Origin: Ignelater luminosus
Taxonomy: Eukaryota > Arthropoda > Insecta > Coleoptera > Elateridae
Length of the DNA: 64,000 bases
Direction: 5' to 3'
Assembly: GCA_011009095.1 (NCBI GenBank)
Contig: VTPC01005435.1
Location: forward strand, 87,895 to 151,894
Shown: positions 47,445-61,500 of the stretch, piece after piece
Layout of the letters: each line of letters begins with the position of its first letter
Numbering within the stretch: position 1 is the stretch's first letter
The notes under the pieces: generated by a model
Database searches by the model: none
What the model saw: the letters and a program-made list of their open reading frames with translations, nothing else
What the model was told of the DNA's origin: nothing
Made by a program: the position numbers and the translations under genes

Positions 47445-50400
47445 AATAAATAGATACCCTATAGTGATTTCTTTAGTAAAATTCTAATATTCTGTACTTG
47501 AAAAACGGCGTATTTGCGGAAACATGCATTAATAACTTTTTTTTTTTTTTAAATAATCTGCTGAAATTTGTGTAATCATTCATGAATTGCCCTCTAAGTA
47601 TAACAATCAGTTTTTGCTTTATTTTGGTTTTGTTGTTACCCCTTTCTGGTTCTGCTGAGAATTAATTCAAAACTGGCAAGATCTTTAAAACAATTCACTT
47701 ATTAGTTTTATCTTTACACTTTATTTAATTTATAATAAAATAATCGTTGTCACATATTCATAATAATTGTGATTTAAGAATTGAAAAAGTGCACTGTGGG
47801 TTGCATATATTCTAGGATTATTTTTAATTGATTTCTTTGCTTCTTGTAACTTGTAATGCTTGTAGTTTCTTAGAGGCTTTAACTGTAGGTGTATAATAAA
47901 ATTATTTGTTTAGTTAAACAACAATTAAAGTTATATATGCAGTCTTCAAAAAAAAATGTAGAAAATCAAGAAAGTATTAAAACGTATTGTAAACGTTTGA
48001 AGTGTGTTCAATTAATGATAAGATAATGAATGTTTTCAATTTGATGAAAAGTGTCAGTCTTACTTAGGGTGGCCCCAGATTTGCTCTAATCAAATTCTGT
48101 CATTGGGACTCCGAAATAGATATTTGACATTTATATATCTTGTGTCCCCCCCACCGCATTGCAGGGTTTGCGTGGGTAGTTACTAAGCCGCTGCTGACAA
48201 AATATCTCTTGCCTACAACTTACTTAGTATGATGATGTTAAAATTTAAAAAATAAGTAATACGCAGGTACAATTGCCGAACGCTTGGTTCGAAATATTAA
48301 AATGTGAAAACGAAAGCAAACGATTGATTTTGCACGAAGCAGTAAAAAGATTCGAGGAAAAATACAGGAAGACAAAATAAACATAAAACATAACAACGGG
48401 AAAAAAAGATTAAAATTATTTCACTTAACAAAAACCAGACATAACAAAAAAGTTATCTGAGACCGGACATAATTTTTAAAAAATGGATGTTTGGTAACCC
48501 TAGTCTTTCTGCTTTATTTTCGATCCGTATTAGCTGCGACAGCTATTTTGCATTTTTTTTTCAATTTTACCTTCTATAATTTCTTGGTATGTCTGTACAG
48601 GTAACATCGACGCTATCATACAGCGTCATAAACACAAACCGAAGGTACCGCAAGACTTCGTGGTATCATTCATAAACGATATATGACGATATTGTTAACG
48701 GAGTATCTTTTAGAGTTTCCTGTATCCTTGCCTTAAAAATGTATGTGTAAAAGCGAATTTCTCTGTCTAATATTATATCATTAACGTAGAATGTTCATAA
48801 GATAAATCACTGCCACATGTGAATATTATGAAAATTGTCTATTAAATGGAATAGTATTGGATGAACTACAGAGACTAATAGTATGAGAATCATTTATCCT
48901 ACATCATGAATAAAATAACAATATACTTAGTATTATTAAGATATTTGAAATTTTGCAGAGACCAGAAGCCCATAAGAATTCGGGAATTTCTAAGGTTCCC
49001 GAAACACGTAAGAACACGTGTGCTGTAAAAATCCTCGAGTCCTCAAAAACCTTGAAGGTTTGCAAGAACTTACGGCCTCTCAAGAATTCAAGTTACATAA
49101 CGGTTTAAGAGCTCACTAGGACTGGGAGCTTAGAAGAACTTAGAATTCTGAGGCTCTTAAAAACTTGATATTCAAGAAAGTCTGTGAAACGTAAAATGAC
49201 TCATGGTCATACAAGAAGAAAATGATTTAGATAACGACACATCTTGCCGAAATTCGCCTTATAGAATAAAAAACAGATTTTTTACTTTTCACAATCAAAA
49301 CTAAAGAAAATGTTTTGTAATAATATGTTTTTCACTATGCATTGTTATATTTTGTTCAAAATCTTCGAGATTTAGCCGTTGTTTCTAGATGAAAGCTAAA
49401 CGTAAAAGATAGTCTTGTATCTACTTAATATGCCATAGATCAGATTGCAAATGCACTCCCAATGGGTATTGTCTTTTTTCTTATCGGGAACCTTGATGAG
49501 CTCTGTTGGGTATGTTTGGTAGGATTCAAGTCAGAGCTCATGTTACTGTTCACTGGATGGCCTGATAAAATAGCCTCGCTGATAAGGATGAAATGTGGTC
49601 AGCGTCATTAAATATATTTATGTTATATTAGACTTTTGAGTCTACAAAGCTTAAAATCATTCTAGTTTTTCCCCGTACGTTGATTAACTCTTCACTAGAA
49701 GAGCTCAATTATTATAATTGTTCCATAAAGACTACTTACTACGTAGCCACATAGTGCAGTGTAAGTTAGCAAACATAAAATTATTTTAGAGCATCAAAGT
49801 TAACTAAATTTATTATATCGATAGTAGATTTGAAATATCCATGGTGATTGATATCGAAAGATTATACTAGTCAGGATGGCCTGCTTGAGTCAACATAATC
49901 TTCGGGACTTTGCAGGAGTACAGTTTACAAAACGAAGATTTTAAAGCAGATTACAAGGCTTGAACAGTAAAGAAAAGAGAGATAAGTCGCAGACTAAATT
50001 TGTTACAATTGGGGAAAGGAAAATATCCTAGTCATATCTCAACAAGAAGAAGGTAAGAGAAAGACGCATCTTGGGCGAAATGTATACAATCTGGCTAACA
50101 AAAAGAAGAAAGGTAATTTTTGGACAAATCTACACACTTTGGAAAAATATAGAGACAAATCAAAGAAGCAAATAAGAAAAAAATGGAATTTGCGTACTCT
50201 AAGCGGAATGTACAAAACTAGTGGCAGAAAAGAACGAAAAGAATAAGATCCAGGTGAAATCTACACAATCCAGAAAAGTTAAGAGGAAGGAAAGTGGATA
50301 CAACAGCAAGAGTTTTAGCCATGTAGTTATGATAATAGAACTCGTATAATTGATTTTGATCGGTTTCTTCTGACTTCCAAGAACTTAATGGTCTTGCAAG

Positions 50401-50780
50401 ACACTACCATTTCTTCCATATTTTATTTATTTGTTGTTTAAATTTCCAAATTGAAACAGTTTATTATTTAACTTTAAAAAATTCCTTTCTAAACAATGCC
50501 ATAAGTTAACATATTAAATGCGCTTTAACAATTTCCAAAGAACAATAAAAACTTAGTATTGCAAAAAAAGTAAAACAACATGTCCATCACTGGAATAACA
50601 ATAAATAATTTATCAACTATGTCATCTAACAAAAACTATGCATTTTCATGTTTAGTTTTCTTTCTTCAATTCAATCATTACCAAGATGGATGTAACAAAA
50701 AAATTAATTCGTAATGACTCACGATATTATCCGAAAAGATACGATTAAAAGCAACGTAGGTACGAATAACACCTGAGAGA
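47445..50780. other. Intergenic with degenerate repeats
   Basis: No gene recognised. 48957-49190 has irregularly repeated AAGAACTT/AAGAATTC/CTTAAGAGCTC-type words. 50037-50330 holds about four to five degenerate units of roughly 60-65 bp (each with an AAAGAAG-rich part and a GAAATGTACACAATCTGG-like part). 48060-48510 starts with AGGGTGGCCCCAGATTTGC and ends with a GGTAACCCTAG segment, possibly a worn transposon. Confidence 0.4.
50037..50330 (+). repeat. Degenerate tandem repeat, period about 60-65 bp
   Basis: Units recur with GGCGAAATGTATACAATCTG, ACAAATCTACACACTTTGGA, GCGGAATGTACAAAACTAGT and GTGAAATCTACACAATCCAG at intervals of about 55-65 bp, each followed by an A/G-rich AAAGAAG segment. 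Strong divergence indicates an old array. Confidence 0.5.
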
Positions 50781-50944
50781 TTACCTTGCTTTTGCTTTCT
50801 ATCGCGGTTGCCGCAAAGGTAATTTTAACGGCCAGTTGAAACACAAGACGGCGGTGTAGTAACTCGGCCCGCTCTATCGCGAGGTTATGATAAAACGACG
50901 GGCAGTATGAAACACAATATGCTCAATAAGATTTACGAAAATTA

Positions 50945-50976
50945 TATAAAAATCAGTTTTCGCGTTAACTATCAGT
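50945..50976 (+). promoter_or_regulatory. Core promoter: TATA box plus insect initiator
   Basis: TATAAA at 50945-50950 is followed about 29 bp later by ATCAGT (50971-50976), the insect initiator, putting the start site at A50974. The 150 bp upstream (50790-50910) are CpG-rich compared with the surroundings. The nearest downstream strong donor, AAAG|GTAAGA at 51169/51170, would make a 196-nt first exon; CAG|GTGAAG at 51033/51034 is an alternative. It is inferred to drive the secreted-protein gene whose ATG is at 55588. Confidence 0.5.
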
Positions 50977-51169
50977 GAAAAGAAAAGTAAAAATAAATTG
51001 TGTTACATAAAATTAAATGTGAACAATGAACAGGTGAAGTTTTGAGTCGCGCACTTAAGACTGACTAGGTTTATTTAAATAGAGATTTACTCTGTGATAT
51101 TTTCTGTTTGTTTGTTTGTTTTTTCTATATATTCAGGTTTATTTTATCTGGGATATTGTTTTTCTAAAG
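50974..51169 (+). other. Predicted noncoding first exon
   Basis: Placed between the initiator at 50974 and the donor GTAAGA at 51170. No long open frame, as expected for a 5'UTR. It would splice to the acceptor TTTCTTTCAG at 55571-55580. The join is inferred from orientation and splice signals alone. Confidence 0.35.
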
Positions 51170-54100
51170 GTAAGATAATTAATTTAGGTGAAAGAGATGG
51201 AAATCTAAATAAATTAAGAAAATTATATTATCTTTAAGCTAATAACAATACAATAATCTGCGTATTCTAAAATTAAATTCACTAGCAGAAAATTATTAGA
51301 GCATAAGTGCGTGAGAAGGAACAGCATTAGTCATGTTAACATATTATCGTGTAAATTATTGATAATTACGTAATTATTCTCAATTTATGTTTTTCAATTA
51401 AAAGACATTTCAATTATTTTAGAAGTAAAAGTGTACAGAAATTAAATTGGAAAATTTAATTTGTCCAAATTATTATTAAATAAAAAGCGAGATGAGGAGA
51501 TAAGGTCAAGAGATTTCAACGCTAGATGACTAGACTAACCTACCTTCATTAAATAATGCAATCTGAACAAAACCATTTAAACTTTGTGGATATTTTGGAC
51601 ACTGTATAATCAAATACAAAAAGAGAATCAAAAGTAAGATATTTTTATTTTGCATGTCTGAAACGAGATCATATAGTGAAGAGAAAAAACTTGTTTGCTA
51701 ATAACAATAAAAAGACTGTTGGTTATAGTGCATTTTGCAATCATAGAATTGGTAACCAAGTAATTGGGTATTTCAATGCTTATTAGACATGTAAAGAACT
51801 AAAAAAATGATTTTTGGATCTTATTTGTATATTATCGGAAATCTTGTTTCTTTTTTGTACGTGATGCACTCTAATAGAACATTAAGAAGGTATAAAGTTC
51901 ATTAAGCTATTAATAAATAGTGTAATCATTGTAAATGACTAATTAGGAAAGTTGAAATAAAAATCTATAGTTCAATCGATGATTATTTAAAATCAATTAG
52001 GAATCTTAAATTAATTGCCATAAGTAGGTAAAATCGGATTTATTCATCTTCTACCATCTTCAGAAAAGTTGTAATGCTTTTCTATTTTTCTTTGATTCGT
52101 TCTTAATATTGCCATTCTTTATTCCCTTGTTTCTTATTTGCTTGTGCAAGTCTTTAGCTTGCTATCAATATCATATTTTTCCCATGATAAGTTACCTTTG
52201 ATAAATCAAGACAAAATTTAATTAAGAATGTACGGCCGATCGAATTTGGAAGAAATGATGTTTTTGTCAGTCATTCTGGTACGACAATTTACTTGATTTT
52301 GTTCATTTTGAAAATGTCTTTGTTCTCTACTGCTGTGAGTTCTTCATCATTTAGAATAGGCTTTAAGCTGTTAGTTTCTTTACTTATAAGAGTACTAGCT
52401 GTGATAAAAATGTAGTTTCTTTCTTTTATTTTATTTATCTTTTATGCTGTACTTTTAAATTAGATGCTAAATCTTAAAAATGGAAGTGTTGCATTTCCAA
52501 AATCAAACCGAATCAAGACTTCGGTACACTTACTAAGACTGAAGTTAGGGTAGATTGTATTATTGTAGTATTGTAATAAACCCAAAAAAAGGATCCAGAG
52601 CAGTCTTTCATAAAAAGCAATTTCATGATCTATTCTCTTTTCAATTTCAGATTGGGACCAATCAATTTTAAATTGGAAATAACCAATTTAAAATTAATAA
52701 CACTAATCAACTTCAAGTTGAAACCAATCAACTTCCAATTGAAATTAATCAATTTTAAATTGAGACTAACCTGAAATCAATCTGAAGTTGATTTAACTCA
52801 ATTTAAAGTTGATTGATCTCCACCTGAAGTAACTTATTGTTAGTCTCAATCTAAAATTGATTAGTTTCAATCCGAAGTTTATCGGTTTCAACTTGAAGGT
52901 GATTAGTCTCAATTAGAAATTGATTGGTCCCAATTTGAAGTTTTAAAATGTATAGTTTGCCTCAGATTAAGACCAAGATGGTTTTAAGTCCAAATACTCA
53001 CTTAGAATTTTCGTTGAATTCAAAACCAAGATTAATAGCAAGGCCAAGCGATGCGAAACAAATGAAGACAAAAGATGCATTTCTTCTGCTTCTAATAAAT
53101 AGTATATCAATGCCTAAATAATCAAGTTTTGCTAAGATGTTTTATAAGTTTCTTAACTAACACAGTCTTTTTGCAATTTGTTTTGCTACTTTCTGATGTG
53201 GAGTTTTCATGATTACAATCTTAATTTTTCAATTTTGAGTAAGATACCAGCTAGATTTTAAAAATTCTAGTTAATTTGTGTAATATATCTTTGACTTTTT
53301 TTGACAGTAACTTGCTTGAGACTATATTGAATAATTGAGTCGAATGTGTAAATCAGGTCTGTAGCTGAAGAAGGGGGGGGGCAGAGCCGAAAATAAACGT
53401 ATTCAAATCGCCTGCACTAACAGCCTTTATTTATTGCGCTTTAAGTCTGTAAAAAGGTTGTCCGCGCAAGATTAGGATTTGGACGTTCTTAAATTTACTT
53501 CTGTCTCTACGGGCCTGATGTAAATCTTTACCAAATTTCATAATTCCTCGTTATTTCTTCTTTAGGTTTTGGTAAGTTAATAATTACTCTTTTTCGGAAT
53601 ATTTTTTGGATTTCTTTGTTCATAACTCAAATGTTTCGTCAGCTTTTCTGTATGTACATATTGTTGTGGTCTTTTATAGGTTTTGACAAGATATAAAAAA
53701 TCAAGTACATTGTTCATTTTATCTACAAATGGTAGTATTTGAAACAACATTTAATCTCTTGGTAGTAGTAAAAAAGGTCAATATCGCCCAGGCCATAGCA
53801 AACACTTTAAAATATTTAAGTTTTTATCCATTGCAAATCCAATCTATGTCAATAGAGGCTCTTTTGCTTAAAATGTTTCAATAAATATGTTTCCAAAATC
53901 ATTCAGACGACAGCGGTGTAAAAAGTTCAAAAAACAGAAGTAACAGAGAACAAAGATTATTAGAATTTTTCTGAGGAGAAGTAATATTGGTAATGGAGGA
54001 CCTGAAACCAATGATGTTTTTGTTTGTCAAAACTTTTGTCCTTTTGCTTTTTAAAAAATATCGGCGTCTTAAGGTTCTCTTTGCTTTACAAATGCTCTAT

Positions 54101-55580
54101 TGAAGAAACTACTGAACGAAACAAACTGAAAACTTTAAAAATAAAAAACTTTTGAAATCTAATTTAGAATAATCTTAGACTAAAAAAAAATATATTTCTA
54201 GTAGAGATTCAGCAAAAGATCATTAGAAAGACTAAGAGATTTTGTCAGTAATATTCATAGGAAAAAAACATTTTTGAAGATTTTCAGTACTAACTAACTC
54301 AAAAAATCTGGAAAAATATCGAATATTAAGTTTGCAATTGAAATCAATTAAATCTCGAAACCGAATCAAGACAGAACAGAATTTTGAACAAATCATTCTG
54401 ACTACAGGATGATCAGAAAAACTATATCAAGTTTGAGAATAATCCGCAGAAAAACAATTAACGTTGGGAAAATTCAGGCACCAGATAATGAAAATTCTCA
54501 AAAATAGATTCAGTCCAATAAGGAAATTCTCAAAAACAATTTGTCGTTAGAAGTTCTTTATAAAAAACCAAACATGTACTCATTTGAATTTATGCATTAC
54601 TTACTCAAAATATGCATTATAATATTTCCAGAAATGGAATCTCCCCGACTTTCATTTGGGTAGATAACCGAGAATTGCTTTTTTGCATACAAGCAAATGC
54701 ATATGCATTTTCAGTGCTCTAGTAATCACAAATGAGGCTTAGAGAAAGGAATAACACTACTGGTAATCATTATTGAAGATTGTTCCAAGAGAGAAAAACT
54801 TAAAACCCATAGCTTTACTATACGTATGTAGAAGTAAAGAAAATTGCAAGAAACGTGAATAAATAGAGGAAATAAAAATCTACGATTCTATATGTTTATG
54901 TTATGATACAATATAATTTTCTGAATAATCGAAGGGCGAGTTAATAATCTAATATAGTCTCTGATTCTGTTGGATTTTGTAAATGATTGATAAAAACCAT
55001 CTTATAAAAATGTTAGGAAATGTAAACAGTAAAGAATTCAGAATCAGCAGTATAGAAGCCTTTTCTTTCAGATGACGGAATCTCCTTTAAATAATGACAT
55101 AATCAATATTCTGTTATTCTAGGTATAGCCGATTTTAAGCTTTTTCTTGTAGGATTTAACCTTAATTGCTTTGTCATCTTAATTGCTACTTAAAGTCTTT
55201 AATATTTTTAGATAAATAAAATTCTAGAACAATAAAAACATTTTTTGCAATTAGATTGTTTAAATCATAGAAAACGGAAATGATCTAGACAGCTAAGTAA
55301 AATTATTACTTAAATGAAAGTCTGAGAAACTCATAGGGAAAAACCTATAAAGAAATGGGAAAATTCTATCTTAAAAAAGTCTTTTAATGACGTTTATTTA
55401 TATAATTTAATTTGCTTCTACCGGTATGCAACAAAAAACATTTAATCGTACACATATGCATATATCAACTTTTCTTAAATAAAAAAAAGATGTTTTTTTC
55501 TCATTTTCCAAGGTTGTGGTCGTTATACCTAAAGAACTGACCCACTTGAGCATATAATAACCACTTTCTATTTCTTTCAG
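51170..55580 (+). other. Presumed 5'UTR intron, non-coding
   Basis: About 4.4 kb with no recognisable gene. Apart from the 52650-52940 array it is plain AT-rich sequence; a run of nine G at 53371-53379 interrupts it. Intron status depends on the predicted first exon. Confidence 0.35.
52650..52940. repeat. 21-bp quasi-palindromic units in two opposed arrays
   Basis: Left half: repeats of the type ACTAATCAACTTCAAGTTGA / ACCAATCAACTTCCAATTGA every 21 bp. Right half: inverse-type units TGAAGTTGATTGGTCTCAAT every 21 bp. The whole region is also one large inverted repeat around about 52790: GGGACCAATCAATTT at the left edge pairs with AAATTGATTGGTCCC at the right. Each unit contains an internal dyad (CAACTTcAAGTTG, CAATTTtAAATTG). 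About a dozen units in all. Confidence 0.75.
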
Positions 55581-55587
55581 AAACACA

Positions 55588-58500
55588 ATGAGTCCGAACC
55601 GCCCGATCGTTACTGCATTTTTCGCCGTCTTATTGGTAAGATTAAATAATGATAATAGCAATGTTTTTGTATGTTTTTATAGAGACACATTATAGTAGTG
55701 TTAAGTCAATATTTTATAATAGAACATACATACATAAAATATTCTTGGATTAATTTAAAAACAGTCATTGTTTAAAGCTAATTTAGCGCGTAAATCGAAA
55801 GAGATATGTTAGTTAACCTCATTTCGGTATCTTAAGAACTAAAGCGTGTTTTACAGTTTGGATAATTTGTAATTAATGATTTGAAATAAATAAATATATA
55901 ACAAGAGAGGGTTACTAAATGCATGTTTTGTAATGATTTTACATTTTAAATCATTTAGAATAATGGTTTTTAAATGTATGGGCAGCATTAAATTTAGTTG
56001 TTTTGAGATTGTTTTCAAATGAGCGTTTTATTAGAATTTAAAATAAATTTAATGACAATAAATCAGTGTTAAAAAGAGAACTTTGCTTAAATTATTTAAT
56101 CGTTAGCTATGAGTGTAATTTCATTGCGTAACCAAATGTACAGGATTTCTTTATGGAGGAATCTAATTAAATGGGTATTATATTGTTTTGAACTTCAGAA
56201 TTGTTATAAATTATTTTATAACAAGGAAAAGTTTATACAAATTGAAAAATTTATCATCAGATTGTTACGTGCAAAAGCTCACGTATGGCTTCATTAGTTA
56301 TAGTATAGGTATTAAAGCAAAAACATATCTAAGTTTAGAACATTAACAAACAAGTGTGAGCAAGAATAAGACGACAAAATATAAATAATAAACAATTAAT
56401 TAATATACAGCAAATTAAAAATTGTCAATATAAGTATTGAGAAAATTAAGATTTCTTGTCGATGATTTTATTTTAAGTTCTACTGTCAACAGGATCGTCT
56501 CAAAAGAAATAGCTCTGGAGTGAGATACATATTATCAATATCTGGTCTGCTTTTACAATATTTATTGACAAGATGAAAAATAGTTAGAAGTATACCACAC
56601 ACCTTGTGATTGCATCTTACCCTGCAAGAACTCTTAGGGTTAAAAGTATCACAGACAAATATCATATTCAAGACCAGATGATTTATCTAAAACCATGACT
56701 CATCACAGTGAATGCTCCCGTCAGGATGCAGTTCGTGTATTAAAATCATGATATTAAAAGAATACTTACCTTTACATTTAACTCAGTATCAAGCTTCATA
56801 AAATCTGATCAGTAAGCGCAATGTAAGCATACATAGTACTTAGGCAAACTTTGCATTTTGCCCTCTAAATTGTGATCTATTCATGACTTTTGCCTTTCCT
56901 AACATTTACGCTCTTTCGTTAGTATGTGTCCATTGAGCAATTCACATTTCAGAAGAATCACTTTTGCCCCTTCCTCTACCCGATAACACAATATGAGTAG
57001 ATCATTCCAAGCTTTGCTCAAAACCGCATCTACTGAGAACTTCGACATTGCAGGCGTGTCTAATACAAGATATCATCTTAATACAGACCGTCGCACATAC
57101 GGGTATTTGTAATAAAAAGTTGGCCAAAATTATTTTTTGTTGTTAAATTACTTAAAATGCTTTCATCCACTAGAATATGATATTTTAAAACAATAAAACA
57201 TATTTTTTAAATAATTACACACATACAGTGCTTTTGTAAGGTAATGCATAAATTCTTTAAAAATTCAGGAACGAACTTTTAGAAAAAACGCTCGGACCCA
57301 TCGATTTTTATTTTTAAATGCGCATTTTTATACAAAAAATATTTATACAGGGTGAGTCACGTAGTAGAGATAATGTCATCGATATTTTTTTTAATGGCAA
57401 CCCCTATATTTTATTTCGGAATTTAAAAAAGCACATTTTTTTACATACGGTAAGGCAATTATAGGTATAGGTCACATCAGAAAATTTTGAAGAAAAACGA
57501 TATTAAAATTTCACAATATCAAATTTACTGGTAATGTAAAATTCAAAAGCAACTAAATTAAATGTTCAAATTGTGTACCTGACAGTAGCCAAGACGACAA
57601 AAAGTTCTCTTTGAATATTGTCAATAGCTTCTGGATATATACGACCAATGAATTTAGAAGATTAAAGACAAGAATTTGTCAAGAAATACGACGAAGAGTT
57701 TGAGTGTTACTCGAATAAGCCTTTCTATATATTTAGTTGTTCGATTAGGAGATTTAGTCATGTCTTGCACAACTTTAGAAGCGTTCTTCCCTCAGCTCTT
57801 AACTTCATTTGAGCAACATAAGTTAACTCCTCACTGCTTGTATTAGTGCAAAGATGTTCAGTCTTACGCCTTTTGCTTCGTTCACTTGATTCCTTAAAAC
57901 TCTTTTTCAGATTTTCTAGTTCTTGTCGACTCCGCCTCTTAACCAACTCTCATTTTTTTTCAAGAATAATTCTTTTATGTAATGCGAAGAAACCCATCTA
58001 CGCTTAATTTCAGTTTTTAAAGAGACATCACATTCTTGAACTCTTTCTTGTTCTCAGAGGTATATTTTTCGCATTTTGCCAAAAAAGTTTCGCTATATTG
58101 TAGTTTGCCATTAATGTCACTTTTATTAGATTGCTGTATTATATTAAAGAAACGCTGCCGAGTCATTACTTCGACTCCTGAAGGGCCTAGAATAAATAAA
58201 AAACCAACAAAATGATGCAGATCGAAATTAACGGTTTTGAGGGTAGATTTATATTAAAGTTAATAACTCAGTGATTTGGATCAAGTTGGAACTAATTTTA
58301 ATACTGAGTGATATTACAATGTCTGGTCTTTATTGTAAAACAAAAAACAACACCGGGAAATACCCGGAAGTGTAACAAAACCTATCAAAAAGTTTGATGC
58401 CACATGAAAAAAGTACAATTCTTTGCATTATCTTTTAAAACCGTTATAAAATTTATAAATTAATTGCCACAACTATAATATATACTGAAATACACTATAC

Positions 58501-61500
58501 ATACCTGCATCAGAATCCTCCATAACACACAAATTTATAATGTTACGCATAAAAAGAAAATACTAATGTCAAAATATAGGTATTCCGACACATAAACTCA
58601 ACTGTTTGGTTGCAACTAAATAAACTGTCGGCTTTGGGCTTATGTGACGGGTACTGCAAGAGCTATAAGGAGGCGGTTTTTCTAGTAAAAATGTTCCTTG
58701 ACACCTTAAGATCCACATGAGATATTTTTTTGCCAGCAACAATAAATTTTACAATTTGACCTTTTGGCCAACTTTTGCATGTAAATACCCGTATGTGCGT
58801 CGATCAAGGTTTATTTTATGTTGATGCCGTTATTATAAGTGGAATAAAAATAGACATAGACATTTCGATGATAGGCTTCCAGGGAGCCTGCAGGACTTAC
58901 ATTACCCGCTTTTATATTAGCTCATTGTAATATTTAAATCAACAATACGCATAAGGTTAGAGTAGCTGCTAACTTAAAGCAGGTCCAAATCCCAACATAT
59001 CTGTCAATGACACTAAAAATTAATTTTAAGACAATGTAGGACATGATCGACACCTGCTCTAAATTCTGAATCTTGTTGCAGTTTAATTATCTAGAAATAT
59101 TATCTTCATCTAGAAAACTACCAGGATAGGCATCTAAAAACAAAAACAGAATCCTGTAAAGTATTTTCAATCAGGGATTGTTTGATTTGTTTCAATTTTG
59201 GAAATTTCTAATATTCATTCTGTAGTACTTCACATTAAAAAAAACCTATTTTTGCTATCTTTGCTCCCTTGCGATAAAATCTGTCGACTTTGATTTTTCC
59301 TTGTTACTTTTTGTCTGGGCAACATGCAAAAGCTGGTCTATATGTAATTACATTCCAAGAAGACAGCTTCAAAATTATAATTCTATTTAATTCTGTAGAG
59401 GGTTCCGCTTTTTTGCTGTTTGTTGACTTGGAAGTAACTGACATCAAGATGCAAAAATTAGAAAAGTATCTGTAAAGGGACTGCGTTACCACCGGGGTAC
59501 ATCAAACAAAAAGATCATAGAATAATTAATCAGCTAGTACAGCATCGAGTATGAGTAATCCAATGGTCCTTTTTTCACAATTCGGTATCTCAGAAGGAGA
59601 GAGTAAAGAATGGTTAAAGAAAACTAATGTAAGGTGTTTTTTGGTCAAAAACGTATTGCCATTACTTTTTACTGTACTAGCGTGCTGTAAGCCCGAGCGG
59701 TGTCTAATAAATTTGGAGCATTTTACAGATTGAAGTACCTTACTATATATAGTATGTTTTAGTAACAAAAATCTTTGGGTTTTTGATGTGTCTATCACGA
59801 TGTGCCTCGAGGTTGTTGCCCAAATAGCTCAACGTTTGAAGTTGGCTCTATTTGTTTTGAATCTATAAAAGTTCTGAGCAGTAGTGCAAATGTGAAAAAC
59901 TCCTTCGTATTATTTTCATGCCACCAAAATTCAGACTAAAAGACTCCAGTTGTAATAAAGTGTTAATACATCAGAGTTTTTATATTTTTCTTTATTATTC
60001 TTCTTGGGTACTATCTACTATCTATCCTTTCCGAATCTTTGCTTCTTTTTGAAGATGTCTGTAAACGTATATTCTGATGCATTGTTTTAATACAAGAAGA
60101 TTCTAACTCGGTAAAAAGAAACATGGGTGCTATTTATTGCTACTAGCAATAAGTTTTTCGGTGCAAATGTCACTAACGTATCCTAATCGGAAGTCTCCTG
60201 TACTGAGGTATGATATTTGTGCGCATCCTACTGCACCTTCTCTTTTTTGAGGAGCTCAAGGACGTCTCCTATCCAAAAAGAAAACTAAACACTTACCTTG
60301 CCAGATCATCTACTTTTTTATTCTTCTCTTCTATCTTGCACTTTGGTAATTATTGTCTTGACAAAATTTGACATATCAGAATTGATTACTACAAGAGATC
60401 GCAATCCTCATGGTAGATTTACTTTTAGAACTTTTTGTTAGCAAAAGCCAGATTGCAAAATACTCGATCTATAGTTTGACTGCTAAGGTGTTAGTATTAG
60501 CGACAGAAGGATTCAAAGGACCCTTCCTTTCTATCGCGTTCAAAGATATAGCTATGAAATGAATTTCGATTAAATGTCTGTGGATTTCTACAAAAAGGAA
60601 ATCCCAACAATAATAATTATAATAATTACAAGACAGTTTAATAAATCGAAACCAATTTTTTAAAAGCTCGCGATTGTTCACTAATAGAAGTTTTAAATGG
60701 TAATTGGCCAATTTATAAATTTCAGCGTGAACCAAACAAACTTCATGCCCAATATCTTTTTTGTAAAAAATTTTAATTAATTTTCGATGTTGAAATTAGA
60801 TAAATAGCTTCAAACAGCGTTCATATTAATAAATAACAATGATAATAATAAAAAAATGATTTCTCACAGCTTGAGGCTTTATGCTGTGTGAAATCGTTTA
60901 AAACAAAAGCGAAGAATAATAACAAATTTTTATGACTTTTTTCCTGTTTTTATCTGCTTTAAACGCTTCTATACTTTCATTTTTTCCTTGCTTTGTTTTT
61001 GTTTTAATGGAAGGGTGCAAATACTACTGAAGCGTATTAGAAAAATCTTTGTTAATAATTTAGGTTAATTATGCGAAAAGTATGCAAGTTTTTACGAAGA
61101 AGATTGCATTTGATATTTTTTTTTATTTAGGTCTTCAGAAACTGCTGACTTTTGTAAAAAATCAATTAAGATCCAAGTTTATTTCTGGAAATATTTTATC
61201 AGTTTGTTAAACAATCGCGTTGAAGCTTTATCTCTTCAAAAACCAAAAATAAAACTAATTTTATTAGAATCACGTAGTTGCTGATTTATTACTAGCAAAA
61301 GACCAATTTCCCTCGTCTTTCTGTTCTTATAGTTTATTACAAAGGTTTTGTACTCCATATGTAAACTTGGTTTCGAAACAATCTTTAATCAATTGAAACA
61401 AAGACAATACACAGTAGTTATAGGCATCTTTTCCCAACAGTCTCAGCTACTAACTACCTATGGACAAAAGAAAAATTATAAAAGCTCGCTCATTATTGTC

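Noticed and set aside
48060-48510. Possible transposon bounded by AGGGTGGCC and GGTAACCCTAG
   Set aside because: The two ends match over only a few bases and no target duplication was seen.
48957-49190. Region of repeated AAGAACTT-like words considered as a CRISPR-like or satellite array
   Set aside because: Spacing and unit sequence are irregular and the host is a eukaryote; at most an ancient degenerate repeat.
59526-59798. 90-codon minus-strand frame
   Set aside because: A plus-strand frame overlaps it and neither resembles a known protein; within a long intron with no splice support.
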